Below the pieces are notes generated by a model. That model saw nothing but the letters and a program-made list of their open reading frames with translations. It ran no database searches and was not told where the DNA came from. A DNA stretch of 18,967 bases from positions 1 through 18,967 of the forward strand of contig CAZFQD010000028.1 of NCBI GenBank assembly GCA_964520885.1. Reading direction: 5' to 3'. The position numbers and the translations under genes were made by a program. Below are positions 13,269 to 18,967 of the stretch, in pieces; the stretch's first letter is position 1; the number at the start of each line of letters is the position of its first letter. This stretch comes from CAZFQD01 sp964520885. GTDB lineage: Bacteria; Bacillota; Clostridia; Oscillospirales; SIG519.

Positions 13269-13610
13269 TTGACTATAAAGCAATTAAAAGAAATGTCAAA
13301 CAGAATAAAATCAAGGAGATTAGAGCTTGGTTTTACACAAGAACAATTTTCTGAAATAATTGGTATTACATCAAGTTCATATACGAAAATTGAAAATGCT
13401 TTTCAAAAGCCTTCAGTGGATACTTTAATAAAAATATCAATAAATTTAAAGATATCACTTGATTATTTAGTATTTGGAAATGAAAAAAATAAGCCAAAAA
13501 AGATAACAGACCTTGAAAAACTTGGTGCTGTGTTAGATTATGCTGATATTGAAAAACTAATGCATACTCGGGAAGTTTTAAAAAAACTTGCAAAAGCAAA
13601 AGAGAAATAA
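13269..13610 (+). CDS. XRE-family HTH transcriptional regulator
   Basis: The 113-aa product has a single XRE/Cro-type helix-turn-helix at about residues 11-70 (RIKSRRLELGFTQEQFSEII, then the recognition helix around SSSYTKIENA at 35-44, ending in SLDYLVFG). A short charged C-terminal helix may dimerise. There is no peptidase, sensor or ligand domain. The start is TTG 13269, with GAGGTG six nt upstream; an earlier in-frame TTG at 13236 would place the start inside the operator region without a ribosome-binding site. It is transcribed divergently from the SLOG-like gene. Clustered inverted TACAGAAT half-sites between them suggest it represses itself and its neighbour. What signal it answers to is unknown. 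Confidence 0.85.
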   Translation: MTIKQLKEMSNRIKSRRLELGFTQEQFSEIIGITSSSYTKIENAFQKPSVDTLIKISINLKISLDYLVFGNEKNKPKKITDLEKLGAVLDYADIEKLMHTREVLKKLAKAKEK

Positions 13611-13684
13611 GTTTTTAATTAAAATGGCTCCATCATAAATTTAAGTCCAAATTCCCATTATTCATATAATAAAAACAAATATAA

Positions 13685-13732
13685 AGCAAGAAATTAAAGC
13701 GATTAAGCTGTATAGTTTCTTGCTCTTTTTTT
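13685..13732. terminator. Terminator between the XRE gene and secA (probably bidirectional)
   Basis: AGCAAGAAA (13685-13693) pairs with TTTCTTGCT (13716-13724), with a small inner AGC/GCT pairing. CTTTTTTT follows on the plus strand, and TTATATTTG then TTTTT on the minus strand. The flanking genes converge. Confidence 0.75.
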
Positions 13733-13756
13733 AAAAATTTGAAAGCGGAAAGTTTC

Positions 13757-13833
13757 GGATGAAAGACTACGCATTTTTTAATTTAATAGTCGCCACAGGC
13801 GACAAGAAACTTGTCAATTCCTAACTCCTAATT
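13757..13833. repeat. Palindromic element C: diverged core, two triloop hairpins, inverted heptads
   Basis: A diverged copy of the A/B core (GGATGAAAG then ACTACGCATT, 13757-13776) is followed by two perfect hairpins with 3-nt loops: GTCGCC-ACA-GGCGAC (13789-13803) and GACAAG-AAA-CTTGTC (13801-13815), which share three bases. Heptads in the opposite orientation follow (GTCAATT, CCTAACT, CCTAATT; 13813-13833). The last heptad overlaps the secA stop codon. Confidence 0.6.
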
Positions 13834-16564
13834 ATTCCGCTCCGCAACATTTTTTAAATTTCTTGCCACTACCACAAGGGCAAGGTTCATTTCTTCCGAC
13901 CTTCACGCCTTTTTTAACAGGTTGTTTAGTTTCAGTTCCATCTCCGTGGCTTTCAAATGTTGGAGTTGCAACCTGCTCTCTTTTTAACTGTTCTTGCTTT
14001 CTAATTCTAACATTTAAACAATTTCTAACAGTTTCATCTTTTATTTCATTGACCATTTGTTCAAACATATCATAACTTTCCATACGATATTCAACAATTG
14101 GGTCTCTTTGAGCATAGGCTCTAAGTCCGATACCCTCTCGTAAATCGTCCATTGCATCAATATGCTCCATCCAATTTCGGTCAACAGCCTGTAAAAGCAA
14201 AACTCTTTCGGCTTCACGCATAATTTCCGGAGTGTTTTCAAGTTCTGTATTCTCATAAACTTGTTTTGCTTTTTCTAACATAATTTCTTTTATATTTTCT
14301 TTTGATAAGAATTCCATTTCTTGCACTGTAAAATGAAGGTCTCTTTCTGTTAAGAAAATGCCATCAAATTTTGTTCTTAACCCTACAAAATCCCAATCGT
14401 CAGCATTAGGGCTTTCCCCAGTAAACTCGTGAATTGCACTATCAATTATCTCTTCAGTCATCTTAATTATAGAACCCTTTAAATCGTCGCCATTTAAAAC
14501 ATTTCTTCTTTGTCCATAAATAATTTCTCTTTGCTTGTTCATTACATCATCATACTGTAAGACATGCTTTCTTCTATCAAAGTTAATGCCCTCAACTCTC
14601 TTTTGAGCAGTTTCAATAGAATTTGATAAAATCTTTGCTTCAATAGGTTGGTCATCTGGAAGCCTTAGGGTATTCATTAGATTTAAAACTCTATCCCCAC
14701 CGAATAAACGCATTAAATCGTCTTCTAATGAAACAAAGAAACGACTTTCGCCGGGGTCTCCTTGACGACCGGCACGACCTCTTAACTGATTGTCAATTCT
14801 TCGGCTTTCATGCCTTTCAGTGCCTAAAATGAATAGTCCTCCAGCCTCTTTAACCTCCTGTGCTTCCTTTGCTACTTCTTGTTTGTGTTTATTAAATAAC
14901 TCATTATATAACTTTCTTGCTGTATTAATTTCCTCATTATCCGTTCCGGCAAAGCCAACAGCCTCAACTATTACCTCATCGCTAAAACCTTGCTTTTTAA
15001 GTTCTGCTCTTGCCATATATTCAGCATTGCCACCAAGCATAATATCAGTTCCTCTACCTGCCATATTAGTAGCAATGGTAACTGCATTTTTCTTACCTGC
15101 TTGTGAAATAATTTGTGCTTCTTTTTCGTGTTGCTTAGCATTTAAAACTTCGTGCTTAACACCTCTTTTACTAAGCAATAAACTAAGTAGTTCTGAGCGT
15201 TCAATTGAAATTGTGCCTACCAAAACAGGTTGCCCTTTTTTATTACACTCAACAATTTGCTCAATAACTGCTTCAAATTTGCACCTTTCAATTTTATAAA
15301 CTATATCGGGTTGGTCCTTTCTCACCATTGGCTTGTTTGTTGGTATTTCCACAACATCAAGTTTATAAATATGTTGAAATTCTGTTTCTTCAGTAAGTGC
15401 CGTTCCTGTCATACCTGAGAGTTTATTATACAATCTAAAATAATTTTGGAAGGTAATAGTTGCTAAGGTTTTAGATTCGTTTTCAACCTTAACTTTTTCT
15501 TTTGCTTCTATTGCTTGATGTAACCCATTTGAATACCTTCTGCCAAACATTAGTCGCCCTGTGAACTCATCAACAATAATAGCCTCGCCATCCTTAACAA
15601 CATAATCAATATCTCGTGTCATTATTCCATAAGCCTTAATTGCTTGATTAATATGGTGACTAATAGTAGAATTTTCAGGGTCTGAAAGGTTTTCTAAGTT
15701 AAAATGTTGCTCTGATTTTTTTATTCCATTTTTAATTAAGATTGCAGTTTTCGCCTTTTCGTCTATAACATAATCTGCATCTAATTCGTCATAACTTTCT
15801 TTATCGTTTAATTCAGTAACCTTTACACATTTAAGGTTTTTCACAAATCTATCGGCAATATTATAAAGTTCTGTGGACTTTTCAGCGGCACCTGAAATAA
15901 TAAGAGGAGTTCTTGCCTCGTCCACTAAAATTGAGTCAACCTCGTCCACTATTGAAAAATGGTGTCCTCTTTGAACCATACTTTCTTTATAGATAACCAT
16001 ATTATCTCTAAGATAATCAAAGCCAAATTCATTATTCGTGCCATAAGTAATATCGGCATTATAAGCATCTTGTTTTTCCTCGTGTGAAAGTCCGTGAACA
16101 TTTAAGCCCACTTTAAGTCCCAAAAAGCGATAAACCTTTCCCATCCACTCGCTATCTCTTCTTGCTAAATAGTCATTAACTGTAACTATATGAACTCCCT
16201 TACCGGAAAGTGCATTAAGATAAGCGGGTAATGTAGCCACAAGGGTTTTGCCTTCACCTGTTTTCATTTCGGCTATTCTACCTTGATGTAAAATTACACC
16301 ACCAATTAACTGAACATCATAATGCCTTAATCCGATAACTCTGGTTGAAGCCTCGCGAACAACAGCAAAAGCCTCCGGTAAAAGAGCATCTAACTCCTCA
16401 CCATTTTCTAACCTTTGCTTAAAATACTCGGTTTTCGCCTTTAACTCATCATTGCTAAGTGCCTTTATAGAATCTGTAAATGTATTTATTTCGTCCACTA
16501 ATGGCATAACTAATTTAATTTCCTTTTTACTATTCTTGCCAAATAATTTTTCAAAAAAACCCAT
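13832..16564 (-). CDS. secA: Preprotein translocase ATPase SecA
   Basis: SecA is the cytosolic/peripheral-membrane ATPase that drives secreted proteins through SecYEG. The 910-aa product has the full domain set: Walker A GEGKT (103-107), the DEVDSILVDEARTPLI block of motif II and the following preprotein-crosslinking domain, ATNMAGRGTDIMLGGN and RIDNQLRGRAGRQGD of the second ATPase domain, the helical scaffold, and a C-terminal SEC-C zinc motif (C895-x-C897...C906-C907). The start is ATG 16564, five nt after GGAGG; the ATG at 16576 lies within that ribosome-binding region. The zinc tail points to SecA1 rather than the accessory SecA2. The gene follows yqgF across a 141-bp gap holding a tandem repeat. 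Confidence 0.97.
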   Translation of the reverse strand: MGFFEKLFGKNSKKEIKLVMPLVDEINTFTDSIKALSNDELKAKTEYFKQRLENGEELDALLPEAFAVVREASTRVIGLRHYDVQLIGGVILHQGRIAEMKTGEGKTLVATLPAYLNALSGKGVHIVTVNDYLARRDSEWMGKVYRFLGLKVGLNVHGLSHEEKQDAYNADITYGTNNEFGFDYLRDNMVIYKESMVQRGHHFSIVDEVDSILVDEARTPLIISGAAEKSTELYNIADRFVKNLKCVKVTELNDKESYDELDADYVIDEKAKTAILIKNGIKKSEQHFNLENLSDPENSTISHHINQAIKAYGIMTRDIDYVVKDGEAIIVDEFTGRLMFGRRYSNGLHQAIEAKEKVKVENESKTLATITFQNYFRLYNKLSGMTGTALTEETEFQHIYKLDVVEIPTNKPMVRKDQPDIVYKIERCKFEAVIEQIVECNKKGQPVLVGTISIERSELLSLLLSKRGVKHEVLNAKQHEKEAQIISQAGKKNAVTIATNMAGRGTDIMLGGNAEYMARAELKKQGFSDEVIVEAVGFAGTDNEEINTARKLYNELFNKHKQEVAKEAQEVKEAGGLFILGTERHESRRIDNQLRGRAGRQGDPGESRFFVSLEDDLMRLFGGDRVLNLMNTLRLPDDQPIEAKILSNSIETAQKRVEGINFDRRKHVLQYDDVMNKQREIIYGQRRNVLNGDDLKGSIIKMTEEIIDSAIHEFTGESPNADDWDFVGLRTKFDGIFLTERDLHFTVQEMEFLSKENIKEIMLEKAKQVYENTELENTPEIMREAERVLLLQAVDRNWMEHIDAMDDLREGIGLRAYAQRDPIVEYRMESYDMFEQMVNEIKDETVRNCLNVRIRKQEQLKREQVATPTFESHGDGTETKQPVKKGVKVGRNEPCPCGSGKKFKKCCGAE

Positions 16565-16647
16565 AATAGCCTCCATATTTTAATTAGAAATTATTACATA
16601 ATAAATATTATTATATACTATTAACAGTAAATAATAAAGCGTTTTTT

Positions 16648-16710
16648 GTAATATATAATTTCTATTTTTGTAATATATAATTTCTATTTTTGTAATATAT
16701 AATTTCTATT
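16648..16710. repeat. 22-bp tandem repeat, about 2.9 copies
   Basis: Three successive units begin at 16648, 16670 and 16692, each starting GTAATATATA and running to CTATTTTT; the copies are identical in sequence, the third being cut at 19 bp. The third copy provides the yqgF stop codon (TAG, 16708-16706). The array lies between yqgF and secA, within the likely shared transcript. Such perfect short arrays usually vary in copy number by replication slippage. Confidence 0.85.
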
Positions 16711-17131
16711 GTCCATTTTTCTTTTTGCCATCTAAATAACTTTGCAAAATAATTGTTGCCGCCAAAACATCTATATTTTCTTTTCTTTTTTGTCTAAAAG
16801 TTTTTGTTTCATTAAAAATATTGTGAGCCGATATAGTTGTACTTCTTTCATCCCACAAAACAACTTCAATACCACTTTGCTCACTAATAAGTTTTGCAAA
16901 TTTTTCGGTTTTTAAAGCCCTAACGCCTATGCTTCCATTCATATTTTTAGGGTAGCCTACTATTATTTTATTGACTGAATTCTCTTTTGCTTTATTAATT
17001 ACCTCTAAGACAACCTTTTTCATACTAATTTCATTAATAGTGGAAAGTGGGCTTGCCAAAAAGCCGTTGACATCAGAAATAGCCAATCCCGTTCTTTTAT
17101 CTCCATAGTCCACAGACATTATTTTGCTCAT
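16706..17131 (-). CDS. yqgF: YqgF/RuvX family putative pre-16S rRNA nuclease
   Basis: The 141-aa product has the RNase H-like fold of YqgF (RuvX), a conserved protein linked to 16S rRNA 5'-end maturation and earlier annotated as a Holliday junction resolvase. Conserved acidic residues are visible: D8 in VDYGDKRTGLAISD, E95 in LWDERSTT, and D121 in NIDVLAATIIL. VGYPKNMNGS (58-67) is a further signature. GGAGTGA precedes the ATG. Its C-terminal codons run into a 22-bp tandem repeat, which may have set the position of the stop. It lies between a one-TM protein gene and secA, all on the same strand. Confidence 0.92.
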   Translation of the reverse strand: MSKIMSVDYGDKRTGLAISDVNGFLASPLSTINEISMKKVVLEVINKAKENSVNKIIVGYPKNMNGSIGVRALKTEKFAKLISEQSGIEVVLWDERSTTISAHNIFNETKTFRQKRKENIDVLAATIILQSYLDGKKKNGQ

Positions 17132-17184
17132 TTAATTCACTCCACACACTAATAAATTTTTATAGATAAAGTTAGTTTTTTGAC

Positions 17185-17934
17185 CTATTTCTGTTTTAAA
17201 CTTAATATTTTATATTTCCCCTCATCAAACAACAAAGTAATCACCATTGTTTTTAAAGGCTTATCATCTAAGGTTTTTTGCTTTTGAATTTGATAATCTC
17301 TATTGTAATAGTTAACTGTAATTTCGGTTTTATTTAAAGAAATATTTTTCTTATCCGAAATTATTGTTTTAAACTCCGAGTCAAGACCTACAGCTGCAAC
17401 AATATACTCATTAGTAGTTTCAGAATATTTAATAAAATCTTCTATGTTAGAATGTTTAATATTAACTCCATTAAAAAAATCATATATACTTTTTTCAACA
17501 TCAATAGCAGGAATAATAGTTTCATTATCATTATTCACTTTATAACTTGTTTCTTTTTGAGAACTTACCGCTGTTATTACTCCAAAGAAAATTAAATCCT
17601 CATTATTTATTTCAGAAGGTTCTTTAAAAGGAGGAAATTTAATAAAAATAAAATTGCTTAAATACTCGTCAAACCATTCAATAGACATTTCATTTGAAGA
17701 AGAAAGGCTGATAGAGGATAAATCCTCTTGTGAACTTGTAGTGTTTTGTTTTGATGAAACATTGTCTGGATACCAATTTTGAGGAGCGAAGGGAAGATTT
17801 AAATAAACGGCTATTTGCTTAAAATGCGTCCCTAAATAAACCCCTCCAAAAACTATTCCTGCAAGAAAAACAAGTCCTAAAAGAAATGTTATTACTTTGT
17901 GTATTCTATTACCTTCAATATTTTCATTAGACAT
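17185..17934 (-). CDS. Single-TM extracytoplasmic protein, unknown function
   Basis: I do not recognise this 249-aa protein. A short basic cytoplasmic N-terminus (residues 1-13) precedes one hydrophobic segment (about 14-33, VITFLLGLVFLAGIVFGGVY) that is more likely a membrane anchor than a cleaved signal peptide. A Ser/Thr/Gln-rich linker follows (about 58-82). The remaining residues, about 85-249, look like a folded alpha/beta domain outside the membrane. There is no lipobox cysteine. AAGGAG lies about 10 nt before the ATG. It starts a same-strand run with yqgF (53-bp gap) and secA and has a plausible promoter of its own. Position alone does not show a role in secretion or RNA processing. 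Confidence 0.75.
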   Translation of the reverse strand: MSNENIEGNRIHKVITFLLGLVFLAGIVFGGVYLGTHFKQIAVYLNLPFAPQNWYPDNVSSKQNTTSSQEDLSSISLSSSNEMSIEWFDEYLSNFIFIKFPPFKEPSEINNEDLIFFGVITAVSSQKETSYKVNNDNETIIPAIDVEKSIYDFFNGVNIKHSNIEDFIKYSETTNEYIVAAVGLDSEFKTIISDKKNISLNKTEITVNYYNRDYQIQKQKTLDDKPLKTMVITLLFDEGKYKILSLKQK

Positions 17935-17988
17935 AAGAATATTTCTCCTTGAATAAAAAAAACTAAACTATTTTCAATAATATTTATT

Positions 17989-18017
17989 ATTATAATTTAA
18001 TTTTTGCAAAAATTCAA
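17989..18017 (-). promoter_or_regulatory. Promoter of the one-TM protein/yqgF run
   Basis: On the minus strand TTGAAT (18017-18012) and TATAAT (17994-17989) are separated by 17 bp. The transcript could extend through yqgF and secA, since no terminator is seen between these genes. Confidence 0.5.
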
Positions 18018-18042
18018 TTACAAAACGGCTTAACTTTTGTAA
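18018..18042. promoter_or_regulatory. Inverted repeat directly upstream of the -35 box
   Basis: TTACAAAA (18018-18025) and TTTTGTAA (18035-18042) are perfect 8-bp arms with a 9-nt spacer, touching the -35 of the leftward promoter. It could be an operator, but AT-rich palindromes arise easily by chance. Confidence 0.35.
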
Positions 18043-18046
18043 CCTT

Positions 18047-18068
18047 TTTATTTTATTAATAAAATAAA
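18047..18068. repeat. 22-bp perfect AT palindrome
   Basis: TTTATTTTATT (18047-18057) is followed directly by its reverse complement (18058-18068), and outer CCTTT/AAAGG arms lie at 18043-18047 and 18072-18076. It lies midway between two divergent genes. It may be structural or regulatory; its low complexity limits confidence. Confidence 0.35.
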
Positions 18069-18112
18069 GCAAAGGAAAGCAAAAAAATTACATCACAATT
18101 TCTCTTGCCTCA

Positions 18113-18118
18113 TATAAT
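18113..18118 (+). promoter_or_regulatory. Candidate -10 box of the cysteine protease gene
   Basis: TATAAT lies 23 bp before the ATG, giving a very short leader with AAGGAAGGG as ribosome-binding site. No good sigma-A -35 box is present at 16-18 bp. The string CATATAAT also resembles the -10 of sporulation sigma-E/K promoters, but no matching -35 was found. Confidence 0.3.
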
Positions 18119-18141
18119 GAATATGAAGGAAGGGATTTATT

Positions 18142-18882
18142 ATGATTTACACACTTAGAGAAGATAAAATTGATGAGAGAGATTATAAATTTTCGCTTGC
18201 AGTTGCTCCTACTCCAAAAATAAGATTGCCAAAAACTGTTGACCTTAGAAATAAAATGCCTCCTGTTTATAATCAGCTAAATTTGGGAAGTTGCACTGCT
18301 AATGCCGGTTGTGGATATATGGCTTATAGATATAACCGTCCATTTATAGTGTTTTCAAGGCTTTACTTATATTATAAAGAAAGGTTTTTAGAGGGAACAG
18401 TAAATGAGGACAACGGTGCAACAATGCGTTCAATTGCAAAGGTGTTGAACCAATTCGGAGTATGCTTTGAAGAATTTATGCCTTATATTCCTGCCGATTT
18501 TGCAAAAACACCTTCAGAACAAGCCGAGATTAATGCCTTAAAATATAAAACAAACTCTTATCATTGCTTAAACACCTTAGAAGAAATTAAGCAGTGCTTA
18601 GCATTAAGGCAACAGCCTGTCCTTTTGGGAATGAGAGTTTATAAGAGTTTTGAAAGTGAATATACTAAAAAAACCGGTAAAATGATTATTACTACTCCAA
18701 TGTATGAATATTTAGGAAATCACGCAGTATTAGTTGTGGGCTATTATGGCCATTCTTCAAAAGATGGTTATTTAATTGTTAGAAATTCGTGGGGTGAAAA
18801 TTGGGGGAACAAAGGATACTTTTTTATGCCCTATAAATATTTTAACGATGGATATACCTTTAATTATTGGACTTTGTTTTAG
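18142..18882 (+). CDS. C1 (papain-like) cysteine protease without signal or propeptide
   Basis: The 246-aa product is a papain-family peptidase domain. The oxyanion-hole Q45 and nucleophile C51 lie in VYNQLNLGSCTANA, H194 in GNHAVLVVGY and N215 in VRNSWGENWGNKGY, giving a complete catalytic set in the usual order. The protein starts with a charged segment (MIYTLREDKIDERDYKF), so there is no signal peptide. Only about 30 residues precede the start of the mature-like domain (LPKTVDLR), so a classical inhibitory propeptide is missing. It is therefore probably cytoplasmic, or released by lysis or a non-Sec route. AAGGAAGGG precedes the ATG. The target is unknown. It is transcribed away from the secA cluster and followed by a hairpin array. 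Confidence 0.85.
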   Translation: MIYTLREDKIDERDYKFSLAVAPTPKIRLPKTVDLRNKMPPVYNQLNLGSCTANAGCGYMAYRYNRPFIVFSRLYLYYKERFLEGTVNEDNGATMRSIAKVLNQFGVCFEEFMPYIPADFAKTPSEQAEINALKYKTNSYHCLNTLEEIKQCLALRQQPVLLGMRVYKSFESEYTKKTGKMIITTPMYEYLGNHAVLVVGYYGHSSKDGYLIVRNSWGENWGNKGYFFMPYKYFNDGYTFNYWTLF

Positions 18883-18894
18883 GAATTTGTTTAG

Positions 18895-18967
18895 TGATAT
18901 ACGGATTTTCATCCGTGTGATATTTTATAATGATATACCTTCGGTATGATATATGCTTCGCATATGA
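18895..18967. repeat. Array of small hairpins separated by TGATAT (runs off the window)
   Basis: The hexamer TGATAT occurs at 18895, 18918, 18931 and 18947, and begins again at 18965. Between copies lie three perfect hairpins with different arms: ACGGAT/ATCCGT with a TTTC loop (18901-18916), ATACC/GGTAT with a TTC loop (18935-18947) and ATATGC/GCATAT with a TTC loop (18951-18965). Arm sequence changes while pairing and loop are kept. The array begins 12 bp after the protease stop codon. Confidence 0.75.

Noticed and set aside
14790..15299. 169-codon plus-strand frame inside secA
   Set aside because: It is antisense to the conserved ATPase core of SecA, Ser/Leu/Cys-rich as expected for a shadow frame, and has no ribosome-binding site.
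16648..16710. Short regular repeats considered as a CRISPR array
   Set aside because: The units are directly contiguous with no variable spacers, and no cas genes are near, so it is a simple tandem repeat.

Overview
The window is AT-rich, has strong Shine-Dalgarno sites with occasional TTG starts, and carries RNase J, a SEC-C-type SecA and sigma-A-like promoters. This fits a low-GC Bacillota chromosome, most likely an anaerobic Clostridia-class bacterium. That placement is inferred from gene content; no rRNA or other taxonomic marker is present.

Layout. 1-235: 3' remnant of an IS200/REP-associated (Y1) transposase. 255-1136: lipA (lipoyl synthase), followed by a strong terminator. 1504-3890: a two-gene putrescine operon, arginine decarboxylase speA and agmatinase speB. 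From 4003 most genes lie on the minus strand. Ribonuclease J (4003-5670) has a long structured leader. A 758-aa sugar-phosphate nucleotidyltransferase/phosphomannomutase-like fusion lies at 5913-8189. A tight four-gene sugar operon (12085 down to 8350) encodes a D-lyxose/D-mannose isomerase, a mannitol-1-phosphate-dehydrogenase-type polyol dehydrogenase, a PfkB sugar kinase and a DUF4432 mutarotase-like protein; it has a near-consensus promoter upstream and a terminator downstream. Next come a small Cys-containing membrane protein (12278-12511), a degenerate SLOG-fold protein (12676-13125) and a divergent XRE regulator (13269-13610), the last two sharing a region full of inverted TACAGAAT half-sites. 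Then secA, yqgF/ruvX and a one-TM extracytoplasmic protein of unknown function follow on the minus strand (13832-17934). A leaderless papain-like cysteine protease (18142-18882) reads rightward near the window end.

The genes are mostly housekeeping and metabolic. The least ordinary parts are the degenerate SLOG/XRE divergent pair with its operator cluster, the transporter-less lyxose/polyol operon, and a family of short palindromic elements placed directly at gene 3' ends (2957-3032, 12629-12681, 13757-13833, 18895-18967). Two of these share one architecture: three 7-bp AATTARS repeats, an 8-mer ending in GG, then a GAAATGNTACGCATTTC hairpin. Most hairpins in the family have exactly three loop bases. 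A degraded transposase of the class that handles such palindromes lies at the left edge.
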